A stretch of 64,000 bases of DNA from Marinobacter sp. es.042 (GCF_900188315.1 NZ_LT897781.1:3782001-3846000), one strand, 5' to 3'; positions 18,936 to 28,706 are shown, counted from the first letter of the stretch. Notes: generated from the sequence alone by a model not told the origin. Translations and numbers: made by a program.

Positions 18936-20162
18936 TCAACCGATAGCGACCGTTACCCCGTGATCGCTCCAACCATTGTGGCCGTAGCCCCGTTCGTTCT
19001 CGATCCGGCCTTCTGGCTGGGAGTTGCCCTGAACATCAGTGGCGCGGCTTACAATCCGGTGTTCGCCTGCCGAAAGATCTGTAGCCAGAACAAAAGGCCG
19101 CCAGGCGTATGGTCCGAGGTCGGGGCCAAGGAACCGGGCCTGTTTCCAGGTTTTGCCACCGTCCACCGATACGTCCACTTTTTCCAGTGCCACGGTGCCA
19201 CCGAATGCTACGCCATAAATCATGTTGCGCCCGGCGCTACCGGTCTCCAGAGGCGCGGTGACCCAGGATTTTACGTTCATCTCCCACATGGAAGGTTGGT
19301 CTGGCGCACCTTTCACACCCACTTCGCGGACCCGGTAGCCTGAGGCCTGAATCTTCGCGTCGGTCTGGTTTTCGGTGAAAGCGAGATTCTTGACATACTT
19401 GACGTTGTTGACGCCGTAGTAACCGGGTACCACCATCCTGAGTGGGCCGCCATGGGTATGGGTAAGCGGCTCATCGTTCATTTCCCAAGCAAGCAGAGCG
19501 CTGTCCAGCGCTCTCGTTGGTACCGAGCGCTCAACCATTATGGTTTTGGGATCGAGTCCCTCGGGCAGGGCTTCACCGCCGGTCGCGGTAATGTATCGGG
19601 TTCCATCGGCTGGCCCTCCGAGGGCCTCAACCACATCTTTCAGTGGTACACCGGTCCACATCACGCAGCCCGCAGCGCCAACCGACCACTGGGTGCCACT
19701 TGCTCCATGGGGGAAGAAGGCGCGGCCGTTACCGGAGCATTGCAATACCGAGGCAACCGTGGTGACGCCCATGGCCTTCAGTTCACCGACAGTAAGAGTG
19801 CGGGGATTCTTGACGCCGCCAATCTGCACCTCCCAGGCATCCGGGTTGTCGGTGACCGAGGCTGGCGGTGCCGGCAGGTTGTTGCGTACGAACAGTCGAT
19901 CGCTGGCAGTAATGACACCGTTGCCGATGGCGCCCCGCTCGGTCTCCATAGTGTTGGCGCTGTGCACAATCAGTGCGTTGCGTTCTTTCCAGGCCGCATA
20001 ATCCGGCAGTGATTTCGGTTCATCGGCTTTGGCCAGAGGCGTGAATCCAAGCACGCTTACGGCTGCCAAGGCGCCAGCACTGCCGAGCAGAATGCTGCGG
20101 CGAGAAGGATTCTGTAGGCCCGGATCGTTCGGGCCTCGATGAAGAGCTGTTTCCTGTTTCAT
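18936..20162 (-). CDS. sorA: Sulfite dehydrogenase molybdopterin subunit
   Basis: A 408-residue sulfite oxidase-family enzyme that oxidises sulfite to sulfate in the periplasm. A twin-arginine signal (SRRSILLGSAGALAAVSVLG, about residues 21-40) directs Tat export of the folded cofactor-loaded protein. The molybdopterin-binding domain shows the conserved Cys in SVLQCSGNGRAFF and the HTHGGPLRMVVPGYYGVNNVKYV segment; the C-terminal dimerisation domain begins near the DQPSMWEMNVKSWVTAP region. The start at 20162 has an AAAAGGAG site. A cytochrome gene follows (sorB). Nitrate reductase-like members are less likely given this neighbour. Confidence 0.9.
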   Translation of the reverse strand: MKQETALHRGPNDPGLQNPSRRSILLGSAGALAAVSVLGFTPLAKADEPKSLPDYAAWKERNALIVHSANTMETERGAIGNGVITASDRLFVRNNLPAPPASVTDNPDAWEVQIGGVKNPRTLTVGELKAMGVTTVASVLQCSGNGRAFFPHGASGTQWSVGAAGCVMWTGVPLKDVVEALGGPADGTRYITATGGEALPEGLDPKTIMVERSVPTRALDSALLAWEMNDEPLTHTHGGPLRMVVPGYYGVNNVKYVKNLAFTENQTDAKIQASGYRVREVGVKGAPDQPSMWEMNVKSWVTAPLETGSAGRNMIYGVAFGGTVALEKVDVSVDGGKTWKQARFLGPDLGPYAWRPFVLATDLSAGEHRIVSRATDVQGNSQPEGRIENERGYGHNGWSDHGVTVAIG

Positions 20163-20218
20163 GATCCGTCTCCTTTTTGGGGTTGTCGTCGGACGGTGGG
20201 GCTGCATTCTAAAAAATC

Positions 20219-20230
20219 AGGTTATAACCT
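20219..20230. promoter_or_regulatory. 12-bp palindrome in the sorA/plsC intergenic region
   Basis: AGGTTATAACCT is a perfect palindrome 57 bases upstream of the sorA start and about 120 before plsC. The surroundings are AT-rich, as for a promoter. It may be a repressor or activator site for sorAB; no regulator gene lies next to it. Confidence 0.4.
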
Positions 20231-20348
20231 TATTCTTATAGGCTGTGGTCAAGGATTAATCAATACTTTTTTATCGTTATCAAACCAGTTTGGCGGTGGC
20301 TATAATCCGCCGCACACTGCAATCCAAGACAGAACACAGGTGCCCGGC

Positions 20349-21113
20349 ATGATCCGACTGAACTTGAGCCCGCTGACAGAGTCTGCAACCTTGTTACGGC
20401 GGGCCGGCGTTGTGCTTGGAAGTGTCGGCCTGACAGCGCTCTTTTCACTGCTGGTTTTGCTGAGGGCGCTGTTCGGATGGTTGAACCGGCCCATTGTTGA
20501 TCAATACTGTCGCGAGTGGTCGGCGTCATTGTTACGGCTGGTTCGCGCCAACCTGACGGTCCGCGGGCAGGTGCCTGATTTCGGCGACGGGCGCCGATAC
20601 ATCATCATGTGCACCCATGCCAGCCACTATGATATTCCGGTCACCTTCGTATCGTTGCCGGGATCGATCCGCATGCTGGCGAAAAAGGAGTTGTTCAGTA
20701 TTCCGTTGCTGGGGCAGGCCATGCGTGCCGCAGAATTCCCCTCAGTGGACCGATCCAATCGGCAACGCGCGGTCAGGGATCTGGAGAAGGCCCGGGCGAT
20801 GATGGAAAGCGGAATCGTGCTCTGGGCCGCGCCCGAAGGGACCCGGTCACCGGATGGTAAGCTTTTGCCATTCAAGAAAGGCTGTTTTCATTTGGCGTTG
20901 GATACCGAGGCGGTGATCGTGCCGGTGGCCGTGCGGGGTATCCACCGTGTTTTACCGGCCCGTACCTGGCAGATCAACCTCGGGCAGCCAGTGGATGTGA
21001 GGGTAGGAGAACCGCTGGATACGGCCGGTAAGACCAAAGCCGACCTGGATGAGGTGATGACCGAGGTCCGCTCAAGGCTGACGGAGCTGTTGGGAGACGG
21101 TGAAGCCGGTTAG
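20349..21113 (+). CDS. plsC: 1-acyl-sn-glycerol-3-phosphate acyltransferase family protein
   Basis: A 254-residue acyltransferase of the PlsC family, which adds the second acyl chain to lysophosphatidic acid at the inner membrane. Visible motifs are the catalytic HASHYD (HxxxxD), FPSVDRSNRQRA, the APEGTRSPDG glycerol-phosphate site and VPVAV. An N-terminal hydrophobic helix (SVGLTALFSLLVLL) anchors it. The ATG at 20349 is preferred over the upstream open frame, which runs into the sorA promoter. It faces the converging antiporter gene; GCCGGT-TAGC-ACCGGC at 21105-21120 forms a hairpin around the stop codon. Confidence 0.85.
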   Translation: MIRLNLSPLTESATLLRRAGVVLGSVGLTALFSLLVLLRALFGWLNRPIVDQYCREWSASLLRLVRANLTVRGQVPDFGDGRRYIIMCTHASHYDIPVTFVSLPGSIRMLAKKELFSIPLLGQAMRAAEFPSVDRSNRQRAVRDLEKARAMMESGIVLWAAPEGTRSPDGKLLPFKKGCFHLALDTEAVIVPVAVRGIHRVLPARTWQINLGQPVDVRVGEPLDTAGKTKADLDEVMTEVRSRLTELLGDGEAG

Positions 21114-21138
21114 CACCGGCCTCACATCGGCGCGCAGA

Positions 21139-22122
21139 TCAGGCCGTACCGGCAGCCACCACCGTGGACAGTAGATAGCCGGTATAGGCCACGTACACCA
21201 GTACCAGGATACCGCCATCCACACGGCTCACCAGTTTGCGCCATCCGGTAAGGCCAAAGCCCATCAGGAACAGACCCACCGTGAGCGCCAGCATCAGCGT
21301 CCAGTCACGGTAGAGCACTTCCGGGTCCACGGCCAGGGGTTCGATAACAGCCGCGAGACCCACCACGGCGAGGGTGTTGAAAATGCCCGACCCCAGAATA
21401 TTGCCCAGGATCAGGTCGTGTTCGTTCTTTTTGACCGCGGCCAGAGCCGAGGCGAGTTCGGGCAGGGAAGTGCCGATGGCAACAATGGTGAGACCGATCA
21501 CCAGATCGCTGACTCCAAGGCTCTGGGCGATCGTGACGGCACCCCAAACCAGCATCCGGGAACTGACGATCAGGAGTACCAGGCCAATTACCAGCCAGAT
21601 CACGGCGGTTTTCAGGGGCATGGGATGCGCAATGATCTCGGCGTCGGCATCACCGGCCAGGGGATCCGCCTTGCCTTTCAGGCCCTGGAAGATTGACCAG
21701 CCCATAACCGCGGCGAAGACCGCCAGCAACACCCAGCCATCCATGCGTGAGAGGTGCCCGTCGATCAGCTGGGCGCCGGCAATGAGGGTGAGTACGATCA
21801 GCAGTGGCAGCTCCTTGCGGATCACCTGGGAGTGCACTGCAATGGGCGCGATGATGGCTGTCAGGCCGACAATAAGCGCAATGTTGGTAATGTTGGAGCC
21901 ATAGCCGTTACCCAGGGCCAGGCCAGGGTTGCCATCGGACGCAGCCATGGCTGAGACGGCGAGTTCCGGTGCCGAGGTGCCGAAACCGATAATCACCATG
22001 CCGATCAGCAGGGTGGGCATGCCAAGATGTTTGGCGGTCGCCGCGGCGCCCTCCACAAATTTATCGGCACTCCAGACCAGCAGGACCAGGCCGGCGATGA
22101 TTGCGCCAAATGCCATTAGCAT
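21139..22122 (-). CDS. Calcium/sodium antiporter (CaCA superfamily, YrbG-like)
   Basis: A 327-residue membrane protein with the inverted duplicated layout of Ca2+/Na+ exchangers: two alpha repeats, GFGTSAPELAVSAMAA (about residues 48-63) and AIGTSLPELASALAAVKKNEHD (about 215-236), each with the conserved Glu. About ten helices. It lies ten bases downstream of the NhaD gene on the same strand, so both cation transporters are probably in one operon, which fits a salt-adapted marine host. Confidence 0.9.
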   Translation of the reverse strand: MLMAFGAIIAGLVLLVWSADKFVEGAAATAKHLGMPTLLIGMVIIGFGTSAPELAVSAMAASDGNPGLALGNGYGSNITNIALIVGLTAIIAPIAVHSQVIRKELPLLIVLTLIAGAQLIDGHLSRMDGWVLLAVFAAVMGWSIFQGLKGKADPLAGDADAEIIAHPMPLKTAVIWLVIGLVLLIVSSRMLVWGAVTIAQSLGVSDLVIGLTIVAIGTSLPELASALAAVKKNEHDLILGNILGSGIFNTLAVVGLAAVIEPLAVDPEVLYRDWTLMLALTVGLFLMGFGLTGWRKLVSRVDGGILVLVYVAYTGYLLSTVVAAGTA

Positions 22123-22131
22123 AGATAGACC

Positions 22132-23382
22132 TCAGTTGATGAAACGCCCGAGCATGTAGACACCGGCGTAGCCCAGGGTATAGGCCGCCAGAAGGTGTGC
22201 AAGATACCGCATATAGGCGGCAAAGGTCAGCCCCGGAATCTTGCTCATTGCCACTATACCGGCGGCTGAGCCGATCACCAGGAGCGATCCACCCACACCC
22301 ACGGCATAGGTCAGGCCCATCCACTCGCCGGGGCTCATGTCGATGCCGGCCTTCAGCAGGGCCGCCGTCAGCGGCACGTTATCGATAACGGCCGAGAAGA
22401 TGCCCATCAGGTAATTGGCGTACAGCGGCGGCAGGATGTCGTAAATCGCCACCAGCGAATCCAGCGCATGGATCTCCTTGAGCATGCCCACCAGCAGGAG
22501 GATGCCGAGAAAGAACAGCAGCGTTTCAAACTCGATGATGCGGATGTACTCGAGAATCGGGTCCAGATCGGAGTCGTCACTCATGAACCGAGACACCAGG
22601 AACATGATGGACAGGCCGAACAGAAAGGTCAGTACCGGTGGAATCCCGAACAGGGCATTACCGGCAATGGTGCTCAGGATTGTTAACAAAAACAGCCCGC
22701 TGATGATCGCATCTACCCGTCGCACAGGGGTATTGTTGGAGCGCAGTGTCACGGTCCCTGTGAGCCCTCTCGACAGGAAAACCGCGAGGATGAAAACGGT
22801 GATTGAGGCCGGAATGGCCAGGGTCAGCAGGGTCAGTATTTCAACCTTTTCCGCGAGGAAAATCATCAACGTAGTGACGTCGCCGGTGATCAGCGAAACG
22901 CCTCCCGAGTTGACCGCAAACACAACCAGCGTGACGAACTGGATACGTTTTTTCAGCTCCAGATCCAGAGACAGAATCAGCGAGCATGAGACTAAAGTGG
23001 CGGTGATATTGTCTGCTAAAGAGGAGAAAATGAAACAGAAAAGACCGGTCAGGAACAGTAGCCGTCGCTCGCTTACCTGCTTCGGCATGATCAGGTAAAT
23101 CACATTTTCGATCATACCCTTCTTGTTCAGGTAGGCGACAAAAGTCATGGCTGCGACCAGAAACAGCCACAGCCCGGCGATTTCGGCGATGCTCTCGGAC
23201 AAACCGTCGGAAATGGCAGACGTTTCACCAGCGTTATCACTGAACAGGAACAGCAGCATCCAGCTCATGGTGCCAAAGAACAGCGTTACCTTGGCCTTGT
23301 TGATGTGGATGACCTCTTCAAATATGACGCCTAGCAGCGCCAGAACCGCGAGAATAATCAGAAACGCATCAAGGGCAGACAT
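22132..23382 (-). CDS. nhaD: Sodium:proton antiporter, NhaD type
   Basis: A membrane protein of about 416 residues and 11-13 helices. Segments typical of NhaD are FEEVIHINKAKVTLFFGTMSWMLLF near the start, SSLADNITATLVSCSLIL, FAVNSGGVSLITGDVTTLMIF and the late AVIDNVPLTAALLKAG. NhaD exports Na+ or Li+ in exchange for protons in halophilic bacteria. The ATG at 23382 is preferred; a TTG nine codons upstream is also possible. It is first in a two-gene unit with the CaCA antiporter. Confidence 0.87.
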   Translation of the reverse strand: MSALDAFLIILAVLALLGVIFEEVIHINKAKVTLFFGTMSWMLLFLFSDNAGETSAISDGLSESIAEIAGLWLFLVAAMTFVAYLNKKGMIENVIYLIMPKQVSERRLLFLTGLFCFIFSSLADNITATLVSCSLILSLDLELKKRIQFVTLVVFAVNSGGVSLITGDVTTLMIFLAEKVEILTLLTLAIPASITVFILAVFLSRGLTGTVTLRSNNTPVRRVDAIISGLFLLTILSTIAGNALFGIPPVLTFLFGLSIMFLVSRFMSDDSDLDPILEYIRIIEFETLLFFLGILLLVGMLKEIHALDSLVAIYDILPPLYANYLMGIFSAVIDNVPLTAALLKAGIDMSPGEWMGLTYAVGVGGSLLVIGSAAGIVAMSKIPGLTFAAYMRYLAHLLAAYTLGYAGVYMLGRFIN

Positions 23383-23705
23383 TGGGGAAATCCCGTCCTG
23401 GTTTGTCAAAGTGGAGGCCTGAGCCGGCCAGACAGATCACGCGGGCGGATTTTAGACCTTTGACCCGTAGCAAACCACTGTTCGTAAGTGCACGTATCGG
23501 CCCCTGAATCAAACAGATGCCGAAGAAAGACGCAACGATTGACAATCGCAATTTATTCTCTCGGCAAAAATCGGGATAATTGCGCGCACATTCAGACCGG
23601 AAGCAGACGGCGGCGCCGTTTACCTCGCGCCCGACCGGCTTCCGACAGGCTCTCTTGCTGATCGTGAGAGGGCAAAAGGCTCAACACTAGCTAGGGTGAA
23701 AACCA
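23383..23705. other. Divergent intergenic region nhaD/mqo with nested hairpin
   Basis: No gene is seen. It holds two divergent promoters. On the mqo side, CGGAAGC (23598-23604) pairs with GCTTCCG (23638-23644), and the loop contains a second hairpin, ACGGC-GGC-GCCGT (23607-23619). If transcribed, this GC-rich structure would lie in the mqo leader, about 60 bases before the start. No known riboswitch is recognised. Confidence 0.4.
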
Positions 23706-25187
23706 ATGGCCGTTAGACAGGCAGACGTAGTGCTGGTCGGCGGTGGCGTCATGAGCGCCACTCTCGGCATGATGCTCAGGCAGCTTGATCCGTCCCTGGA
23801 CATCGTCATGGTGGAGCGTCTCGACCACGTTGCCCATGAGAGCACAGACGGATGGAACAACGCAGGTACCGGGCATGCCGGGTACTGTGAGCTTAACTAC
23901 ACGCCCGAGACCGGTGATGGCGATGTCACCATCGATCGGGCCCTGCAGATCAACGCCCAGTTCGAGGTGTCACTGCAGCTCTGGTCCTACCTTGTGGAGC
24001 AGGGCATCCTGCCCGAACCCTCCAGCTTCATTAACCCCACGCCGCACCAGAGCTTTGTCTGGGGTGAGAAAGACGTGGCCTTCCTCAAGCGCCGTTATGA
24101 ACGCCTGAGTGCCCATCATCTGTTCCGCGACATGGAATACACCGAGTCCCCGAAGGATCTCGAGGAATGGATGCCGCTGATCGTCAATAACCGGGACCCC
24201 ATGCAGCGGGTTGCCGCGACCCGGATCAAGCACGGTTCCGATGTGGATTTCGGCTCGCTCACCCGCAGCATGGTGAGCTGGCTGGAAACCCAGCCGAATT
24301 TCGAGCTGATGCTCAGCTCACCGGTGCACTACATCGACCAGCGGGATAACGGCCGATGGAAGATCCGCGTCAAGAACCAGAAGACCGGCGAGCTGACCAA
24401 GCTCGAGACTGGCTTCGTGTTTCTCGGCGCCGGCGGTGGCGCGTTGCCGCTGCTGCAGAAATCCGGTATCGACGAAGCCCGGGGCTACGGTGGCTTCCCG
24501 GTGAGCGGTCAGTGGCTGGTGTGTGGCAAGCCCGACATCGTCAAGCAGCATGACTCCAAGGTTTACGGCAAGGCGCCGATCGGGGCACCGCCCATGTCGG
24601 TCCCGCATCTGGATACGCGCATCATTAATGGCGAGCCGGCCCTTCTGTTCGGCCCGTTCGCCGGTTTCACCACCCGCTTCCTGAAGCAGGGCTCCATCTT
24701 TGATCTGCTGGGTTCTGTGAAATCCACCAACCTGAAGCCAATGCTCTCGGTGAGCAAGAGCAACATGGACCTGACACGCTACCTGATCGGGGAAGTGTTC
24801 CAGTCCCACAGTGACCGGGTGGCATCGCTGCGCAACTTTTTCCCGGATGCCATGGAAGAGGATTGGCAACTACGCATGGCCGGCCAGCGCGTTCAGATCA
24901 TCAAGCAGGTCGATGGTGGCGGTGGCAAGCTTGAGTTCGGCACCGAAATCGTGGCGGCAAAAGATGGAACGTTGGCGGCGCTGCTGGGTGCTTCTCCCGG
25001 AGCCTCCACCGCAGCCAATGCCATGATCAACGTGATCGAGCGCTGTTTCCCGGAGAAGATCAAGACTCCGGAGTGGCAGGAACGGATGAAAGAGCTTGTT
25101 CCGTCCTATGGTCAGTCCCTGGTAGAAGACGAAGCACTGCTTACCAAAGTTCGCGAGAGGACCCTGTCTACCCTGAAACTGGGCTGA
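23706..25187 (+). CDS. mqo: Malate:quinone oxidoreductase
   Basis: Membrane-associated FAD enzyme that oxidises malate to oxaloacetate and passes electrons to quinone. The 493-residue length is normal. It shows the FAD-binding start ADVVLVGGGVMSATLG, then MVERLDHVAHESTDGWNNAGTGHAGYCELNYTP, which is unique to Mqo, and GGGALPLLQKSGI, GYGGFPVSGQWL and the late GASPGASTAANAMI. It is monocistronic, with its own leader and a probable terminator after it. Together with fumC it supplies citric acid cycle steps. Confidence 0.95.
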   Translation: MAVRQADVVLVGGGVMSATLGMMLRQLDPSLDIVMVERLDHVAHESTDGWNNAGTGHAGYCELNYTPETGDGDVTIDRALQINAQFEVSLQLWSYLVEQGILPEPSSFINPTPHQSFVWGEKDVAFLKRRYERLSAHHLFRDMEYTESPKDLEEWMPLIVNNRDPMQRVAATRIKHGSDVDFGSLTRSMVSWLETQPNFELMLSSPVHYIDQRDNGRWKIRVKNQKTGELTKLETGFVFLGAGGGALPLLQKSGIDEARGYGGFPVSGQWLVCGKPDIVKQHDSKVYGKAPIGAPPMSVPHLDTRIINGEPALLFGPFAGFTTRFLKQGSIFDLLGSVKSTNLKPMLSVSKSNMDLTRYLIGEVFQSHSDRVASLRNFFPDAMEEDWQLRMAGQRVQIIKQVDGGGGKLEFGTEIVAAKDGTLAALLGASPGASTAANAMINVIERCFPEKIKTPEWQERMKELVPSYGQSLVEDEALLTKVRERTLSTLKLG

Positions 25188-25212
25188 TATTCCCAATCGA
25201 TCTAAGAAAGCC

Positions 25213-25260
25213 AAAGGCACTGTGATTGCTGGATTCACTCCCGGCCGTCGCAGTGCTTTT
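25213..25260 (+). terminator. Probable terminator after mqo
   Basis: GCACTG (25217-25222) pairs with CAGTGC (25251-25256), and the flanking AAAG and TTTT extend the stem. The loop of 28 bases is long for an intrinsic terminator, but a T run follows directly. Confidence 0.5.
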
Positions 25261-25306
25261 TGCGTTTCGAATGGGGGCGAAATTTGCGATTTCATAGCTA
25301 ATGCGT

Positions 25307-25325
25307 AGGGTTATAAGTCAACCCT
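25307..25325. promoter_or_regulatory. Inverted repeat before the ATP-grasp operon
   Basis: AGGGTT-ATAAGTC-AACCCT is a 6-bp inverted repeat with a 7-base centre, ending 20 bases before the GTG start at 25346. It overlaps where a promoter or leader should be and could be an operator. No cognate regulator is evident. Confidence 0.4.
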
Positions 25326-25345
25326 TATGAAAGGAGAGAGAGCCT

Positions 25346-26578
25346 GTGAGTGAGCAAAAGTACAATCCTGAGAAAGGGTATATTGCGTTACTGGGCTGGA
25401 GCCTGAACGCGGTTGAAGCGGCCGACAAATTCGATCGTCGGTATGTTGTCGTGGCGCCGGACTGGGCCGAAGCCTATTGCGAAGAGCATGACATTCCCTA
25501 CGTGCCCTGGAATTTCGAGCGCCTGAATGATCGTTCGGTAGAAATTGCGCAGACCCTCAAGGAGATGGGCGTAGACGTTGCCATCCCGCTGTTTGAGGAG
25601 ACTGTGGAGTGGGCGGGCGCCATTAACTCGGTGTTGATGGACAAGCCGCGTTTGTTCGGTCAGGCCATGCTGCTGCGTGACAAGGCCCTGATGAAACGCC
25701 GTGCCCAGCTCGGTGGTATCCGGGTGGGTATCTTCGAGGAAGCGCACGACAAGGGTGATGTTATCCGGTTCCTGAAGCGGGTTAACCAGACGCTGCTGAA
25801 ACTCGATGGTGACCCCAACGATCCGATTCACCTCAAGGCCTTTGATAAGGCCGGCTGCCTTGGCCACCGGGTGATCCGTACGCCTGATGAAGTCGATACC
25901 ATCCCGGAAGAAGAATTCCCGGTTTTGATGGAGTCGCACCTGGATGGCTGGGAGTTTGCGGTCGAGGCCTGGATTCACAACGGCAAGATCGCCTTCCTGA
26001 ACATTTCCGAGTACGTGACGCTGGGCTATTCGGTATTTGTGCCCGCAACACCGGACCTGGAGAAGTATCGCGACCAGATTCGCGGCGAAATCGAGAAGCT
26101 GATCAAGACCTTCGATATCGAATTCGGGTTTATCCACCCCGAGTACTTCGTGACCAGCGACCGGACCATGTACTTTGGCGAGGTGGCCTACCGCCCGCCG
26201 GGCTTCAAGGTGTTCGAGCTGCTTGAGCGTGCCTACGGCTTCAACGCCTATCAGGGCATGATCCTGGCCTTTGACCCGAAGACCACGGAAGAGGAAATCA
26301 AGGCCTTCTTCCCGAAGGAAGTGGTGGATGCGAAGGGTTACGCCGGTTGTTTCGGTGTGTATCCGCGCCGCCGGGTTGTCAGCAAGCTGGAAATCCCGGA
26401 CGAGACCGAAAATCACGAGTATTTCGAGTCTCACGAGCTGACTGCGCCGCTTGAAGAAACGGTCACCAAACGTACCGCTTTCGGTACCCACTGGGGGCTG
26501 GTGTATTTCTTCGGTGAAGACCCCTATGTCATGCGGGACCTCCTGAAACATCAGGAAGACCTCGATTTCTATGTATAA
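25346..26578 (+). CDS. ATP-grasp ligase-like protein
   Basis: A 410-residue protein with ATP-grasp character: LLRDKALMKRRAQLGGIRV in the N-terminal half, the acidic metal-binding strands PVLMESHLDGWEFAVEAWIHNGKIAF (about residues 193-218) and FGFIHPEYFVTSDRTMYFGEVAYRPPGF (about 257-284). Enzymes of this fold join a carboxylate to an amine through an acyl phosphate. No known pathway member is recognised. GTG start with an AAGGAGAGAG site. It begins a three-gene group with the papain-like gene (start 55 bases after this stop) and the ThDP enzyme, which suggests a small biosynthetic or modification pathway. Confidence 0.7.
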   Translation: MSEQKYNPEKGYIALLGWSLNAVEAADKFDRRYVVVAPDWAEAYCEEHDIPYVPWNFERLNDRSVEIAQTLKEMGVDVAIPLFEETVEWAGAINSVLMDKPRLFGQAMLLRDKALMKRRAQLGGIRVGIFEEAHDKGDVIRFLKRVNQTLLKLDGDPNDPIHLKAFDKAGCLGHRVIRTPDEVDTIPEEEFPVLMESHLDGWEFAVEAWIHNGKIAFLNISEYVTLGYSVFVPATPDLEKYRDQIRGEIEKLIKTFDIEFGFIHPEYFVTSDRTMYFGEVAYRPPGFKVFELLERAYGFNAYQGMILAFDPKTTEEEIKAFFPKEVVDAKGYAGCFGVYPRRRVVSKLEIPDETENHEYFESHELTAPLEETVTKRTAFGTHWGLVYFFGEDPYVMRDLLKHQEDLDFYV

Positions 26579-26633
26579 TCAGGAGAAGCATTAACAACAA
26601 CCGGGTTTGGTCCCAGGCCCTGAGGATTATCGT

Positions 26634-28658
26634 TTGAACGATCACCAATCGGGCAGCGCAGCGCCAGCTGTGAACATTGACAAGCTGGCTCAACGCCTGG
26701 ATGACGCCATTCAGGCTTTGGAAGAAAGCCGGTCTTTTACCAAGGCCGGCAAACTGCCGCGTGTGCTGGATATTGCCCGCCGGGTCCTGCTGCAGCCGGA
26801 TGGCTGCCGGATCATCGAGGAGCGCGCGGAGCGCCTTGAACTGGCGGGCGTCTTTGCCGGCACCGACTGGGCCGAACCCGGTATTCTCCTTCCCACGCTG
26901 ACAACCTATTCGCTGCAGAGCCAGAATGCCGATACCGTCGTCATTGAGGCCTTCAGCGAATTGCGGCTGCTTGCCGTCGCCCGGGGCAGCTATCTGCACC
27001 CTTCGGTGTCGGCTGAACAGGCCCACCACTATCTGACCCAGGTTCTTGCCATCAACCTGGGCCTGCTGTTTGGCATGACCGGTGAGGCTGAGCGGGAGCA
27101 GGGCAAGCTCGCGCTGATCAGCCAGAACCTTGTGCAGTACGTGGCCCACCACATCGGCTACGAACATGTCATTGATAGTCTGATCGAGGAGATCTGGCGG
27201 ATCCTTGAACAGCGACCGATCCAGGTATCGGACGTACGCAAGATGATTACCCAGATTGCCCTTTGCCGGGCCGATCCGCAGGCCGATCTGGGCAGTGCCG
27301 GGCGCGGTGCCGACCGATTGATCTCCAGCCTCTATGGCCCCACCCGGGCGTGCAGTGAAGACCCCGGAACGGTGGTCTACGAACAGCGGCTGGAAACCAT
27401 GGACGCCCAGGCCCTGCAGAACGAGGCCACCGGGTTTGCGCGTTCCATGCACGATACCGGGCTGGTCTCGCCTTACCATGCCTCGTTCATACGTTTCATC
27501 CTGTTGGACCAGGACACCTTGTTGAGCGAGGCGCTGGGTCTGTCCAGTACCGGCCGGGATTGCCTTATGTGCTATCGGGAGCTGGTCCACACCCTGATTA
27601 AAGAAGGTATCTATCCGGAAACGGCACAGGGCATTTATGGCCTGGCGCTGCTGCTGGAGCGGGGTATTCTTTACCAGCCTCCTGTTGCGCCGGGTCTGTG
27701 GCGCCAGGCACGGCTCTCTCTGTGCCCCCATGCGCGGGAGCGACTTGAACTGGCCTATGGCTATCAACCGCAACCCAATGCCTGGCTGATTCAGGGCGTG
27801 TTGAATATGTTGGGCCAGCCTTTGGGTGTGGGGCAGGGCAACAATCCTACCTGCCAGTCGGCCCGTGCTCTCTCGATGTGGGCCTACAACGATCCGGATT
27901 ATCTCTTGCAGATGGTGGCCTGGGCTGCCCGGGACAATGAAATCGTCATTCACTTTGAAGGCCAGCCGGTGTCGTCGGCACGAAGTGTCGGCGGTGTCGC
28001 TTCCGAGGTAACCCTCGATCTGGATCCTGTCTCCCTGGTTGTAGTGCCGCATCTGGACCGCATTTATGTGGAGATGGGCCGGTTGTGCGTCGGCCGCCAG
28101 GGCGATCCCCATAAATGGGTGAACCCGGAGTTCCACGGCTGGTCTGCCGGGCGCGGATTTGCCATCAACGTGGATGTGGCCACTGGCAAACTGCATGATC
28201 TGGAAGGCTTTATCCGGCATTTCTATGCCAGTTATCACCCCTACTACAACGGCAATCAGCCGCTGATCCACCCGCAGCCCGCGGGTATTGCGGTGACCGA
28301 CAGTGCCGCCCGGTTTATCGGCTGGCACGCCATTACCATTCTCCGGTCGGCGCTCGACCCGGAAGGCGAGATGCGGATTTATTTCTTCAATCCCAATAAC
28401 GACAGTGGTCAGAACTGGGGCGATGGAGTCAAAGTCAGTACCTCTGGCAACGGAGAGCGCTTTGGCGAGTCGTCGCTGCCTTTCGAACAGTTCACATCGC
28501 GACTGTACATCTTCCATTACGATCCCCTGGAGCGGGGGGAACCTGCGGAAGTGAACGAGGATGCCCTGAGGCGCGTAACAGAGGGTGTGTATCGCAGTTG
28601 GGGGCTGGATCGCGTGCCGGCGGATGCTTTGCAGGCGGAGCCGCCCATAACCGATTGA
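26634..28658 (+). CDS. Uncharacterised protein with a possible Cys-His-Asn/Asp triad
   Basis: A 674-residue protein that I cannot assign to a named family. The N-terminal 350 residues are helical. The C-terminal half has residues spaced as in a papain-like or transglutaminase-like fold: Cys407 in GNNPTCQSARALSMWA, His501 in NPEFHGWSAGRGFA and Asn586/Asp590 in FFNPNNDSGQNWG. This triad is an inference from order and motif context. The start was placed at TTG 26634 because GAGGA lies seven bases upstream; a TTG at 26607 is possible. It sits between an ATP-grasp ligase and a ThDP enzyme, all in one direction, so a combined amide-bond making and breaking role is plausible. Confidence 0.6.
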   Translation: MNDHQSGSAAPAVNIDKLAQRLDDAIQALEESRSFTKAGKLPRVLDIARRVLLQPDGCRIIEERAERLELAGVFAGTDWAEPGILLPTLTTYSLQSQNADTVVIEAFSELRLLAVARGSYLHPSVSAEQAHHYLTQVLAINLGLLFGMTGEAEREQGKLALISQNLVQYVAHHIGYEHVIDSLIEEIWRILEQRPIQVSDVRKMITQIALCRADPQADLGSAGRGADRLISSLYGPTRACSEDPGTVVYEQRLETMDAQALQNEATGFARSMHDTGLVSPYHASFIRFILLDQDTLLSEALGLSSTGRDCLMCYRELVHTLIKEGIYPETAQGIYGLALLLERGILYQPPVAPGLWRQARLSLCPHARERLELAYGYQPQPNAWLIQGVLNMLGQPLGVGQGNNPTCQSARALSMWAYNDPDYLLQMVAWAARDNEIVIHFEGQPVSSARSVGGVASEVTLDLDPVSLVVVPHLDRIYVEMGRLCVGRQGDPHKWVNPEFHGWSAGRGFAINVDVATGKLHDLEGFIRHFYASYHPYYNGNQPLIHPQPAGIAVTDSAARFIGWHAITILRSALDPEGEMRIYFFNPNNDSGQNWGDGVKVSTSGNGERFGESSLPFEQFTSRLYIFHYDPLERGEPAEVNEDALRRVTEGVYRSWGLDRVPADALQAEPPITD

Positions 28659-28706
28659 TCCCGGAACCTGCCGATCACCCGGAATCCACAGATCAAGAGG
28701 AAGGCC

